Shown: piece after piece, positions 26,288-36,251 of the stretch
Numbering within the stretch: the stretch's first letter is position 1
Layout of the letters: each line of letters opens with the position of its first letter
Assembly: GCA_017500825.1 (NCBI GenBank)
Contig: JAFVYB010000061.1
Coordinates: 1-40,276, forward strand
Direction of reading: 5' to 3'
Source of the DNA: Myxococcaceae bacterium
GTDB lineage: Bacteria > Myxococcota > Myxococcia > Myxococcales > UBA5297
DNA: 40,276 nt
Position numbers and translations under genes: made by a program
Notes under the pieces: generated by a model
What the model was told of the DNA's origin: nothing
What the model saw: only the letters and a program-made list of their open reading frames with translations
The model's database searches: none

Positions 26288-26325
26288 ACGGCCTCCGAGT
26301 GGACAAGCTCGGGGGCCGTTTTTTT
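26288..26325 (+). terminator. Strong intrinsic terminator after the Cys-rich/GLUG gene
   Basis: ACGGCCTCCGAG (26288-26299) pairs with CTCGGGGGCCGT (26308-26319) over 12 bp with a single G-U pair, around an 8-nt loop. Seven T residues (26319-26325) follow directly. It separates the lipoprotein gene from the GlmS-like gene. Confidence 0.92.
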
Positions 26326-26500
26326 GTGCTCTGCCGTGCGCCGTGCCCGCGCCGCCATGTCCGCGTCATCAGGTCGTGCCTGAGGCCCGCTTCCAGGAGT
26401 TTGACAGCCCGCGCCGCTGTGACAGAGCGCCCGCCCTCTTTCGGCGCCGGGGTGCACGCCGCCTCGCCTCGACGCGCCTCATCCCCCGGAGCCAGCCGCC

Positions 26501-29140
26501 ATGTGTGGAGCCATCGGCCTCATCTTCGAACGCTGCCGAGACGACCTCGGCCTCATCGCCGCCGACCTGCTGAAGATGCTCGAATACCGGGGCTACGACT
26601 CGACGGGCGCCGCACTGCAGGGCGAGGGCGAATCGGTCTGGCTGGCCAAGGGCGTGGGCGCGCCATCGCGCATGGTCCATAAGCTCGGCATCGTCGAGCG
26701 CGGCGGGCAGATCTTCTGCGGTCAGGTGCGTTGGGCCACCTTTGGCGCCGTGGACGAGGCCAACTCGCAACCGCACGAGGTCGCCTGCAAGTGCCACCTC
26801 TACGGCGCGCACAACGGCAACGTGACCAACTGCGACGCGCTCAAGGCCTGGCTCGTCGAAGAGGGCCACGAGGTGCGCTCGGACAACGACGGCGAGATGG
26901 TTGTCCACACCATCGAGCACTACTTCGCGCTTGGACTCGACGCGCTCGGCGCCACAGAGTCGCTCGACCACGAGGCGCGGCGAGTGGCCATGCGCGCCGC
27001 CATCGGCCAGGCGGTCCGCAAGATCGAGGGGTCGTTCGCCGCCGTGATCGTCGACCCGGTCAGCCGCACGCTCTTCGCGATGAAGCTCGGCAGCAGCCTC
27101 TACTTTGGCTTTGGCCAGGACGAGATCGGCGGCGCCTTTGGCATCGCCTCGTCCGACCTCTCGTCGGTGCTCAAGCTGACGCGCCTGCTCGTGCCTCTGT
27201 CCGAGGGCGATCTCGTCGAGTTTTCGGCCACGGAACGGCGCCTCTATCGCCTGCGCGAAGGCCACCTGCCGCTCAGCGAGCCCGTCCCTGTCACGCGCGA
27301 GCCGATCCGCAGCCGCCTGCAGACCGACGAGACGGCACTGATGCCGCCCTTCAAGACCTTCATGGCGCAGGAGATCTCGGCCCAGGAGTCGACGGTGCGC
27401 GGCGTTGTCGAGCGCTTCCTCGGCGGCAGCGAAAACGCGCGTCGGCTCAAGCTCTTTCTCGACGGCTGCGATGGCTTTATCCGCGCGCTCGGCCCCCGCC
27501 TGGAGAGCCTGCGCGAACAGTTCAGCGACGCCGAGATCGAGGCCGCCTTCCGCGAGCTTCTGGCGCTGCCCGAGTTCGCCAAGATCTTCGAGGCCATCCC
27601 GCGCCAGCTGCGCGCCCAGGCGCTGTCGGGCACCTCGGAGCAAATCCCGGGCCTGCTCGTCTCCAGCGAGGCGGGGTTTCTCGCCGACCTCGTCCCCTTT
27701 GCCCGAACGCCCGACGAGCTCGCCGCCATCCGCCTCATCGATTTCCTCTTTGAGCGGGGCGAGACGGCGCGATTCGCCGAGGTCACCGACCGCTTTGTCG
27801 AGCTGTGCGTGAAGTGCCTGTCTGGCCACGGACGCATCTTCGTCATCTGCTGCGGCTCGTCGTTCCACGCGGCCAAGGCGGCGTCGTTCTTCTTCAACGA
27901 GCTGGCGCACGCCGAGCTCATCCCGCTGCTCCCTGGCGACTTCCGCGCCCAATACGGTCAGGGCCTGCGCGACGGCGACGTGTGCGTGGCGGTGAGCCAG
28001 AGCGGCGAGACCAAGGATCTCATCGACGTGATGAACGTCGTCATCGCCTCGGGCCGGTCGATCGAGCGCGTGGGCATCGTCAACAACGTCAGCTCGACGC
28101 TGGGTCAGGAAAAGTGTCCGCTCGTCATCCCGCTTTTGTGCGGCCCCGAGATCGCCGTGCCGGCCACCAAGAGCTTCATCAACCAGGTGACGCTCTTCTA
28201 TTGCCTGGCGCTCAAGCTGGCGCGCCGCCGTGCCAGTGACCGGGATGCGGGCATCGACGCGCGCGCCCTGTCCATCCGCTACGAAAAGCTGCCCGCGCTG
28301 CCCGAGCTCATCCGCGCCTCGATCGACGCGACGGCGATGGAGGTCGAGCAGGCCGCTCAGCAACTCTACCTCGCGCCCAGCCTGCATCTGTTGGCGACGC
28401 GCATCACGGCCGTGGCCCGCGAGGGGGCGCTGAAGATCCGCGAGGTCGTGCTCAACCACACCGAGGGTTTCGAGGGCTCCGAGTTCAAGCACGGGCCCAA
28501 CACCATCCTGGGCGTGAACACGATCTTTGGCGCGCAGGAGGTCAACGCGCTGTTGCGCGCGCTCGGTCACCAGATCGACGCGCTCCTCTGCGCCGCCAGC
28601 AAGAATGGCGAAGGCACTTCGGGCGCGACCATCGACGCCGAAGCCGCGCGGCGCCTCGTTCAGGCCGCCACCGAGACGGTCTTCGCCGCCTCCCGCCCCT
28701 TCGCCCTGACGCCGGGGGAGGAGTCGCTGTTCCAGAAGGCGCTCGACCGCGATCGGCTCTTCGAGGCGCTCTACCGCGACTACCCGCTCATCTTCATCAC
28801 CGGCCCGGACGAGCGCGACGTGGCCCTCACCGTCTCGCAGATCAACACCCACAAGATCCGCGGCGCGAGCCCGTTCGTCATCGCCGAGGACAACCCGGCT
28901 CTGCGCGCGGCCGCCTCCAAGGCGCCGACCGACAACCCCGACTACCGCTGGGGCTACCTCTCGCTGCCGCGCACCGGCGACACCCTGATGGCCGTCTTTT
29001 CGGCGAGCGTCGTGCTGCAGCGGCTGGCGCTGCGCATGAGCGTGCTCAAGGCCCAGTATCTCGACCACATCGGGTTCAAGAATCACGGCGTCCACCCGGA
29101 CGTGCCCAAGAACGTCAGCAAGTCGATCACGGTTGACTGA
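26501..29140 (+). CDS. Long-form glutamine--fructose-6-phosphate aminotransferase (GlmS-like)
   Basis: GlmS makes glucosamine-6-phosphate, the first step toward UDP-GlcNAc for peptidoglycan and LPS. The glutaminase nucleophile is Cys2 (MCGAIGLI). EYRGYDSTGAAL, Arg77-Trp78 in QVRWATFG, Asn105-Gly106 in HNGN and the Asp in SDNDGEM correspond to the glutamine site. The two SIS domains carry SQSGETKD and PATKSFINQ. The isomerase residues are kept in EGALKIREV, EFKHGP and Lys874 in NVSKSITVD. The protein has 879 residues against about 609 in E. coli. The extra length is an insert of about 130 residues before SIS1 and another of about 110 in SIS2. TTGACA at 26401 could be a -35 box, but no good -10 follows. 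Tandem copies of its 3' end lie downstream. Confidence 0.88.
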   Translation: MCGAIGLIFERCRDDLGLIAADLLKMLEYRGYDSTGAALQGEGESVWLAKGVGAPSRMVHKLGIVERGGQIFCGQVRWATFGAVDEANSQPHEVACKCHLYGAHNGNVTNCDALKAWLVEEGHEVRSDNDGEMVVHTIEHYFALGLDALGATESLDHEARRVAMRAAIGQAVRKIEGSFAAVIVDPVSRTLFAMKLGSSLYFGFGQDEIGGAFGIASSDLSSVLKLTRLLVPLSEGDLVEFSATERRLYRLREGHLPLSEPVPVTREPIRSRLQTDETALMPPFKTFMAQEISAQESTVRGVVERFLGGSENARRLKLFLDGCDGFIRALGPRLESLREQFSDAEIEAAFRELLALPEFAKIFEAIPRQLRAQALSGTSEQIPGLLVSSEAGFLADLVPFARTPDELAAIRLIDFLFERGETARFAEVTDRFVELCVKCLSGHGRIFVICCGSSFHAAKAASFFFNELAHAELIPLLPGDFRAQYGQGLRDGDVCVAVSQSGETKDLIDVMNVVIASGRSIERVGIVNNVSSTLGQEKCPLVIPLLCGPEIAVPATKSFINQVTLFYCLALKLARRRASDRDAGIDARALSIRYEKLPALPELIRASIDATAMEVEQAAQQLYLAPSLHLLATRITAVAREGALKIREVVLNHTEGFEGSEFKHGPNTILGVNTIFGAQEVNALLRALGHQIDALLCAASKNGEGTSGATIDAEAARRLVQAATETVFAASRPFALTPGEESLFQKALDRDRLFEALYRDYPLIFITGPDERDVALTVSQINTHKIRGASPFVIAEDNPALRAAASKAPTDNPDYRWGYLSLPRTGDTLMAVFSASVVLQRLALRMSVLKAQYLDHIGFKNHGVHPDVPKNVSKSITVD

Positions 29141-29502
29141 GCGGCGGGGCGAAGCCGGACGCGTCAAAGAGAGAAGCGGGCGCGGCTGAACGTGACGGCG
29201 AACTTGAGAGCCGGCCACCTGCCCAGGACGATCATGGTCGACTGAGCGGCGGGGCGAAGCCGGACGCGTCAGAGAGAGAAGCGGGCGCGGCTGAACGTGA
29301 CGGCGAACTTGAGAGCCGGCCACCTGCCCAGGACGATCACGGTTGACTGAGCGGCGGGGCGAAGCCGGACGCGTCAAAGAGAGAGACAGAGGCGCAGCTG
29401 AACGTGACGGCGAACTTGAGAGCCGGCCACCTGCCCAGGACGATCACGGTTGACTGAGCGGCGGGGCGAAGCCGGGCGCGTCAGAGAGAGAGACAGAGGC
29501 GC
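29125..29502 (+). repeat. 105-bp tandem repeat derived from the 3' end of the GlmS-like gene
   Basis: Units start at 29125, 29230, 29335 and 29442, so the periods are 105, 105 and 107, with a final partial copy ending near 29502. Units 1 and 2 differ at 3 of 105 bases. Each unit begins GATCACGGTTGACTGA, or one close to it, which in unit 1 is the last four codons and the stop of the GlmS-like gene. The duplicated block therefore includes the stop codon plus about 89 bp of downstream DNA. There are no unique spacers, so this is not a CRISPR array. The rest of the 440-nt gap to dapD has no gene. Confidence 0.95.
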
Positions 29503-29580
29503 GCGGGTAATCGTCTGAGCGGATTTTTCGGCGGCGGCATCTGAAGCCGTCGTCCAACCCCACACAGGAGCGCATTTCCC

Positions 29581-30423
<843 letters not shown>

Positions 30424-30498
30424 GCGCGCCTCGATTCGCGACTTCCGCACCATGCGCGCCGCCACACCCCATGACCCGCGACGCGCCGGAGGACTGAC

Positions 30499-31473
30499 GT
30501 GGCCGACAAGACGATATTGACCATTGGCGAGGCGCTCAAGCGCGGCATTGGCCTTTCCTGGAGTTCGCCCGGCGTCGTGGGACTCGGCGTCCTGACCGAG
30601 GTGGGCGCGATCGTCCTGAGCGTCGGCCTGCAGATCGCGCTGGCGCTCTTTCTCTTTCGCGACGCGCTGCGCGGTCTTGAGGTGGTCGTCTCGCCGCTCG
30701 TGGGCGTTCCGACGGCAGTGGCGCCCTCGTTTGATCTCGCGGCCACCGCCCAGTGGCTGATCCCGCTTTTGGCGGCGGCTCTGACGGCCTGGATCATCGT
30801 CCTCGTCCTGCGCGCGATCTGGCTGGGCGCGGGCGTGGGCCGTTTCGCCGATCGATTGAGCGCGGCAGGCCAGCGGACGCCCCTTCTGAAGTTGGCGGCG
30901 GACAACCTCGCGCGCGTCGTCCTCGTCGCTCTCGTCTTCGCGCCCATCGCCCTGAGCGGGTTTTTCATCGGGGCCACGCTGGTTGGCGCCTCGGGCGTCG
31001 TCGCCCTCTCGCTGTCGTCCTCGACCTTGTCGCGACTCTTCAGCGCCCTCCTCGTCGCCTTTGCGCTCACCCTCGCGCTGCTCGTCAGCCGCGGCGTCGA
31101 CTTGCTCTTCCGCGTGGCGCTCGTGCGCTCGGTGGCGGCCGCGCTGGGCCCGCTCGACGCCCTTGTTCAGGGACTCGGCCTCCTCTGGGCCCGCCTCGGC
31201 AGCTTCATCGCCCTCGCCCTCATCTTTGTCTTTTTGCAGTCGATGGCGCTCAGCTCTTCGAGCGCGTTCGCCTCGGCGCTGCAGTCCATGCCTGCCAATG
31301 GCGGCGCGGCGACGGTCCTCTTCGGCCTCGTCGGTCTGGGAACAGCGCTCGTTGGCGCGATCCTCGTCTCCTTCCTGACGACCGCCGAATACGCGGCCTA
31401 CACGGCGCTCGACCTCGACGCGCGCGGCGCGTTGCCCAGGCCGGAAACCGCGTCACCGCGGGAGAAAACCTGA
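30499..31473 (+). CDS. Polytopic membrane protein of unknown function
   Basis: This 324-residue inner-membrane protein has about six predicted hydrophobic helices, for example LGVLTEVGAIVLSVGLQIAL, WLIPLLAAALTAWIIVLVL, FIALALIFVFLQSMAL and LGTALVGAILVSFL. The start GTG 30499 has GGAGG 6 nt upstream. I recognise no family with confidence. It lies 75 nt after dapD and 7 nt before ybaK, so it is probably cotranscribed with them. No catalytic or transport motif is visible. Confidence 0.8.
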   Translation: MADKTILTIGEALKRGIGLSWSSPGVVGLGVLTEVGAIVLSVGLQIALALFLFRDALRGLEVVVSPLVGVPTAVAPSFDLAATAQWLIPLLAAALTAWIIVLVLRAIWLGAGVGRFADRLSAAGQRTPLLKLAADNLARVVLVALVFAPIALSGFFIGATLVGASGVVALSLSSSTLSRLFSALLVAFALTLALLVSRGVDLLFRVALVRSVAAALGPLDALVQGLGLLWARLGSFIALALIFVFLQSMALSSSSAFASALQSMPANGGAATVLFGLVGLGTALVGAILVSFLTTAEYAAYTALDLDARGALPRPETASPREKT

Positions 31474-31480
31474 GGGGCGC

Positions 31481-31960
31481 ATGGCCAAGTCGGCGAAGAC
31501 AAACGCGATGCGTTTTCTCGAAGCGCACGGCGTGGCGTTCACGGCGCGGACCTATGCCTGCGACGCGTTCGTCGATGGCGTGACCATGGCGCAAAAGGCC
31601 CAAATTCCGGCGGAGCGAACCTTCAAAACGCTCGTCGCCGTGGCCACTGCGCAGCGGCACGTCGCCCTGGCGATTCCGGTGGCGGAAGCGCTCGACCTCA
31701 AGAAGGCGGCGGTCGCTGTCGGCGAAAAGTCGCTCTCGCTTTTGCCCGCGCGGGAGCTGTTGGCCGTGACTGGCTATGCGCGCGGCGGCTGCACCGTGGT
31801 CGGCATGAAGCGTCAGCTTGTGACCGCGTTCGACGCCAGCGCGCTCGACTTCGCGACGATCTTCCTCAGCGGCGGGCGCGTCGGCGCCTTCATCGAGGTC
31901 GACCCGCGCGACATCGCCCGCGTCATCGGCGCCACCTTTGCCGACCTTTTGCTCGCCTGA
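31481..31960 (+). CDS. ybaK: Cys-tRNA(Pro)/Cys-tRNA(Cys) deacylase YbaK
   Basis: YbaK hydrolyses Cys wrongly attached to tRNA-Pro, protecting translation fidelity. The 159-residue length equals that of E. coli YbaK. Lys49 in RTFKTLVA corresponds to the essential lysine (Lys46 in the E. coli family), and ALDLKKAAVAVGEKSLSLL, GGCTVVGMKRQ and FLSGGRVGAFIEVDPRDI match the family. A GAGGGG ribosome-binding site precedes ATG 31481. It could be another INS-superfamily editing protein, but the overall match is close to YbaK/EbsC. Confidence 0.92.
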   Translation: MAKSAKTNAMRFLEAHGVAFTARTYACDAFVDGVTMAQKAQIPAERTFKTLVAVATAQRHVALAIPVAEALDLKKAAVAVGEKSLSLLPARELLAVTGYARGGCTVVGMKRQLVTAFDASALDFATIFLSGGRVGAFIEVDPRDIARVIGATFADLLLA

Positions 31961-32008
31961 CCTTGTGACCTGTTCCCGCGCGGCGATTCAGGCGCGCTGA
32001 GAGAGCTC

Positions 32009-33037
32009 ATGAACACGCTCGGACGCATCTTTCGCCTCTCGCTCTTTGGCGAGTCCCACGGCCCGGCCATCGGCGCCCTGATCGACGGCTGCCCGGCGGG
32101 CGTTCCCCTCTCGACCGGGGATTTTGTCGCCGACCTGACGCGTCGCGGGCCTGGCGCGAATGGCACCACGGCGCGGCGCGAAACAGACGCGGTGCGGCTT
32201 GTGTCGGGCGTCTTCAGGGGCAGGACGACGGGCGCGCCCATTCTCGTCGAGATCGCCAACGCCGATGTCGACAGCGCGGCCTACGCGGCGCTCGAAGACC
32301 TGCCGCGGCCCGGACACGCGGATTTGCCGGCGCATCACAAATCCGGCGGCCATCGCGATCACCGCGGCGGCGGGGCGAGTTCGGGGCGACTGACGGCGGC
32401 GCTCGTGGCGGCGGGAGTGGTGGCTCGGCGCGCGCTTGAGGCGTCTTTTGTGGCGCCCATCCGCTTCGAGGCGCGGCTCGTGGAGGCGGGGGGCAGTGCC
32501 GATATCGAGGCGGCTGTGGCCGAGGCGGCGCGACTGGGGACATCGATCGGCGGCGTCATCGAGGGGCGTGTCACGGGGTTGCCGATCGGGCTGGGCGAGC
32601 CGTTTTTCGACACGGTCGAGGGCCTGCTTTCGCACGCGCTTTTCGCCATCCCGGGCGTCAAGGGCGTCGAGTTCGGTCTCGGCTTTCAGTTCGCGCAAGA
32701 GAGCGGAGACGAGTGCCGCGACGCCATCCTCGCGCGCGGCGGAAGGTGCCAGCGCAACGTCTCGGGCGGGGTCGACGGCGGCATGGCGAACGGCAACGCG
32801 GTCTGCTTTCGCCTCGCCGTCAAGCCGGCGGTCAGTTTCGGCGAACTGCGGACGGTCAGTCTCTCGACAGGTGAACAACGCGTCCTCGCCATGTCCGGGC
32901 GGCACGACGCCTGCTTTGCCCGCCGCCTGCCCGTCGTCGTCGAGGCGGTCTCGGCCGTGGTGACGCTCGATCTGATGCGCCTGTCGGGAAGGGTCGGCGA
33001 GGTCGTGGGCGCCAGCGAGGGCTTGAGTCGCGATTGA
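32009..33037 (+). CDS. aroC: Chorismate synthase
   Basis: AroC makes chorismate from 5-enolpyruvylshikimate-3-phosphate using reduced FMN, the last step of the shikimate pathway. The 342-residue protein starts MNTLGRIFRLSLFGESHGPAIG, the typical N-terminal signature. The central signature reads RPGHADLPAHHKSGGHRDHRGGGASSGRLTAAL. Its SGRLTA ending differs from the SSARET of the common proteobacterial enzyme and recalls forms I know from Bacteroidetes and Clostridia. A third region, GGVDGGMANGNAVCFRLAVKP, matches. It is slightly shorter than the usual 350-360 residues but appears complete. GAGAGAG precedes ATG 32009. Confidence 0.95.
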   Translation: MNTLGRIFRLSLFGESHGPAIGALIDGCPAGVPLSTGDFVADLTRRGPGANGTTARRETDAVRLVSGVFRGRTTGAPILVEIANADVDSAAYAALEDLPRPGHADLPAHHKSGGHRDHRGGGASSGRLTAALVAAGVVARRALEASFVAPIRFEARLVEAGGSADIEAAVAEAARLGTSIGGVIEGRVTGLPIGLGEPFFDTVEGLLSHALFAIPGVKGVEFGLGFQFAQESGDECRDAILARGGRCQRNVSGGVDGGMANGNAVCFRLAVKPAVSFGELRTVSLSTGEQRVLAMSGRHDACFARRLPVVVEAVSAVVTLDLMRLSGRVGEVVGASEGLSRD

Positions 33038-33383
33038 GAAAGCGCCGCAGCGTCGACAAGGCGTCTCCGGGGTTTGCCTGAGGGCGTGCGGTGGGCGCGT
33101 CGCTCCGAGTGGGCGCGAAGGGGTGAGGCGCGGGCGCATGGTGGGGGCTTCTCCCCGTGACAATTCGCGTTCCCGAACGCGGAACGGCCGGTCTAAAGGC
33201 GCCGCGTTTTGGCGTCGGTCCTGTCTTGGGAGGCGCCGATTCAGCGCCTCGCCTTCGTCGCCGACGGAGCGCTTGCGGAAGGAAGCCGCGCGCCTCTTTC
33301 GAAGGCCGATTTCGGGCGCCGCTTCTGTCTCGATGAACCGCGCGCTCTGGCGCCGCCCGCCCCTCTCGTTCGCCCTGTGCCCC
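33038..33383. other. Gap between aroC and the MMPL transporter gene
   Basis: This 346-nt region has no clear gene. The transporter reading frame stays open through it from 33123, but the upstream codons (Arg/Ser-rich) look like G+C-rich noise. A hairpin TTCGCGTT-CCCG-AACGCGGAA lies at about 33164-33184. I cannot identify a convincing promoter. Confidence 0.4.
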
Positions 33384-36251
33384 ATGCTCTCGAAGTTGCT
33401 CTTTGTGCTGTATCGGCTCGCGCTCGACCACCGCCGCAAGGTCTACGCCGCGCTTCTCATCCTCGTCCCGCTCGCGGGGCTTGTCGCCACCCGGCTGACC
33501 ATCTCGACCTCGCAGAAGGCGCTGCTGCCGCCCGATCACCCGGTGCAGGTCGAGTATCAGCGCTTCGTCGACGAGTTCGGCGCCGTCGATTCGCTGATCG
33601 CCGTCGTCCAGGGCGACGATCCCGAGTCGCTGAAGCCTGTTGCCGACAGCCTGGCCGCGGCGCTGAGGGCGGAGCGGCGCTGGGTGCGCAACGTCTTCCA
33701 CAAAGTCGACCTCGACCTGATGTTCGAGCACGCGCCCTACCTCGCCTCGACCGACGACTTGCGCGCGGCGCGCGAGGCCATCGAGCGCCACCGAACCCTG
33801 CTTTCCCACATCGACGACTTGACCTCGCTCGACGGCGCGCTCGCGACCATCGACACCCTCCTTGGACAGGGCGCCCAGGCTGTGGACGGCGGCGAGCCAG
33901 GCGAACCGTCTGGCGCGCTCTCACCGGCGGACGCGGCGCCAGCCATGGAGGCGTTGACGCGCTTTTTCAGCGAGTGGCGGGCCTTTCTCGACGATCCGAC
34001 GCGGACGATCCCCGATCCCATCGCGGCGCTGATGCTGAAGGGCGCCTCTCAGGACCCCCGGGCCCAGGGCGGTGGCTACGTCGCCTCGCGCGATGGCCGC
34101 ATGCTCTTTCTCTTCGTGCAGCCGACCGATTCGAGCGACGAGTCGGGCTTCCTCGGGCCGTTTCTGACGCGGATGCGCGAGGTGGCGGACGGCGTGCTCG
34201 CGGCCCATCCCGCCGCGCGGGACAAAGTCGCCATCGGCTTCACCGGCGCGCCGGCGCATGTCCACACCGAGGCAGAGACCGTCTTTGACGACGTGGCCAC
34301 AGGCCTGACGGGCGCCGTGCTGCTCATCATCGTCATCATCTTCGTGGGCTTTAGGACGGTGCGAAAGACGATCTGCATCCTCGCGCCGCTCGTCTGCGGG
34401 ATGATCCTCTCGCTCGGCGTCATCACCCTGACGGTCGGCCGGCTGAACCTCATCAGCGCCGCCTTCTTCGCCGTGATGTTCGGCATGGGCGTCGACTTCA
34501 GCATCTATTTGATCCGGCGCGCCGAGGAGGAGCGCGGGCGCGGCGAGTCGCTCTCGGAGGCGGTGCGCTTGGCGCTGACCAGGACCGGGCGCGGCGTGCT
34601 CTTTGGCGGCCTGACGACCTGCGCGGCGTTCTTCGGCACCTCCCAGACCGATTTTTCCGGCTTTTCGGAGCTCGGCGTCACGGCTGGCATCGGCATCTTC
34701 GTCTGCCTGGCGAGCGTCTTTGTCCTGACCCCGGCCCTGATGCTCTCGCTGGGGGTCGAGCCCAAAGACGCGGCCCTCGACTCGGTGGAATCGCGCTTTG
34801 CCTCGCCGCGCGCTCGCAGGTGGCTGAAGTTCGCGGGCCTGGCCATCGCGCTGTGCTTTGGCCTCTCACTCTTCGCGCTCACCCAGGTCCGCTTCGATTA
34901 CGACGCGCTCAAACTCCTGCCGCGCGGCAGCGAATCGACCGTGTTGCAGCGGCGGATGCAGGAGGAGAGCGACCTGTCGGCCAACTCGGCGGTGGTGATG
35001 GTCGACAGCCTCGACGAAGTGCGGCGCGTGAACGCCCGGCTCGCCGACAACCCGGAAGTCTCGCGCGTCGAGTCGATGGCCGACGTGATTCCCGACGGGC
35101 AACAGGCCAAGGCGGCGGAGCTTTTGCGGATACGCCAGGCGCTGGAGGCTGGTTCGGCGCGGCTGCGGCGGGCGATCGCGGGTGAGACGGGGGCACTTCA
35201 GGACATGGGGCGGGCAGGGGCGAATCGGGGCGAGTTAGAGGCCGTGCGCGCGGCGTGGATCGGGCGGCTGAGCGCCATCGAGGAGAAGGTTCTCGACGCG
35301 CAGGATCAGGCGTTCGCCGGCGGGGCCAGGGAGATCGGCGCCTCGCTCGACGCGCTGCAGCAGTCGATCGCGGGTCTGCGTGAGGCGCTGACCAAGCGTC
35401 CAGTCGACGCGGCGATCGCGGGCAGCCTGGCCTTTGAGCGCGCCGCGAATGAGCTCGTCGAACGCGCCGTCCAAAGAATCGCCGCCTGGGTGACGGCAAC
35501 GCCGCTGACCGAGGACAAGCTGGCGCCGGAACTCGTCGCCCGTTTCAAAAGCCAGAGCGGCAAATACGTCCTCTACGTCTTCCCCAAGTCGCTCGTCTGG
35601 GATGTCGACGCGCTCGACCGCTTCATGGGCAGCCTGCGCGCCGTGACGCCTGTCGTGACCGGCTTCGCGGCGACCCATCAGGTCTTCTCGCGCATGGTCG
35701 TCAGCGGCTTCTACGAGTCGATGGCCTTTGCCCTCTTGGCCATGCTGCTGATGCTCGCCGTCGACCTGCGCCGCCCCAAAGCCATCGCCTTCGCCATCCT
35801 GCCGCTCGTCGTCGGCCTCTCGCTGTTGCAGGGCGTGCTCGCCATTTTGGGCCTCGACTACAACTACGCGAGCGTGGCGGCCTACCCGGTGCTGCTCGGC
35901 TACGGCTCGGACTACGGACTCAACATCGTCCACCGCTGGCTGGAGCGGCCAAACCGCACGGCCTTCATTCCGGCGTTCACCGTGGGCAAGGGCGTGCTGC
36001 TCTCGGCGGTGACCTCCATCGCCGGCCTCTTCAGCATCGTCTTCGCGCGCCACAAGGGCGTCAGCGACTTTGGCAGCGTGCTGCTCATCGGCATCTTCGC
36101 CTGCCTCGTCACCGCCGTTTTTGTCCTGCCCACCGCCATCGATCTCGTGACCCACCCGAAAGGCTCCGACAATGACTCTGACCGCGATGAGACCCGGCCC
36201 CCGGACGCTCCAGATAGCCCTGTGGACAGCGCTGCTCGCCCTGCTGCTTGA
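33384..36251 (+). CDS. MMPL/RND transporter, HpnN-like
   Basis: This 955-residue inner-membrane transporter has the RND layout: one N-terminal helix (VYAALLILVPLAGLVA), a large periplasmic loop, a block of five helices, and the same pattern repeated. The helix-4 equivalents carry GMGVDFSIYLIRR and GYGSDYGLNIVHRW, with the Asp residues expected for proton coupling. ATRLTISTSQKALLPPDHPVQVEYQRF resembles HpnN, which moves hopanoids to the outer membrane, but other MMPL lipid exporters look similar. It is slightly longer than HpnN because of extra periplasmic sequence. The start is uncertain: ATG 33384 is preferred because the first membrane helix follows directly, but 33333 is in frame. The last 80 nt overlap the next gene in another frame. 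Confidence 0.82.
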   Translation: MLSKLLFVLYRLALDHRRKVYAALLILVPLAGLVATRLTISTSQKALLPPDHPVQVEYQRFVDEFGAVDSLIAVVQGDDPESLKPVADSLAAALRAERRWVRNVFHKVDLDLMFEHAPYLASTDDLRAAREAIERHRTLLSHIDDLTSLDGALATIDTLLGQGAQAVDGGEPGEPSGALSPADAAPAMEALTRFFSEWRAFLDDPTRTIPDPIAALMLKGASQDPRAQGGGYVASRDGRMLFLFVQPTDSSDESGFLGPFLTRMREVADGVLAAHPAARDKVAIGFTGAPAHVHTEAETVFDDVATGLTGAVLLIIVIIFVGFRTVRKTICILAPLVCGMILSLGVITLTVGRLNLISAAFFAVMFGMGVDFSIYLIRRAEEERGRGESLSEAVRLALTRTGRGVLFGGLTTCAAFFGTSQTDFSGFSELGVTAGIGIFVCLASVFVLTPALMLSLGVEPKDAALDSVESRFASPRARRWLKFAGLAIALCFGLSLFALTQVRFDYDALKLLPRGSESTVLQRRMQEESDLSANSAVVMVDSLDEVRRVNARLADNPEVSRVESMADVIPDGQQAKAAELLRIRQALEAGSARLRRAIAGETGALQDMGRAGANRGELEAVRAAWIGRLSAIEEKVLDAQDQAFAGGAREIGASLDALQQSIAGLREALTKRPVDAAIAGSLAFERAANELVERAVQRIAAWVTATPLTEDKLAPELVARFKSQSGKYVLYVFPKSLVWDVDALDRFMGSLRAVTPVVTGFAATHQVFSRMVVSGFYESMAFALLAMLLMLAVDLRRPKAIAFAILPLVVGLSLLQGVLAILGLDYNYASVAAYPVLLGYGSDYGLNIVHRWLERPNRTAFIPAFTVGKGVLLSAVTSIAGLFSIVFARHKGVSDFGSVLLIGIFACLVTAVFVLPTAIDLVTHPKGSDNDSDRDETRPPDAPDSPVDSAARPAA

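Noticed and set aside
29138..29140. TGA of the GlmS-like gene read as selenocysteine or readthrough
   Set aside because: The protein ends at the expected NVSKSITVD. No SECIS-like hairpin is apparent, and the third unit shifts the frame.
26369..29377. 1002-residue open frame on the minus strand opposite the GlmS-like gene
   Set aside because: It is a shadow of the G+C-rich coding strand. It runs into the tandem repeats, has Arg/Asp/Glu-rich composition and no recognisable domain.
29125..29502. CRISPR array
   Set aside because: The units are 105-107 bp and continuous, with no unique spacers, and no cas genes are nearby.
33123..33383. N-terminal extension of the MMPL transporter
   Set aside because: The extra 87 residues are Arg/Ser-rich with no family match; the first membrane helix follows ATG 33384 directly.
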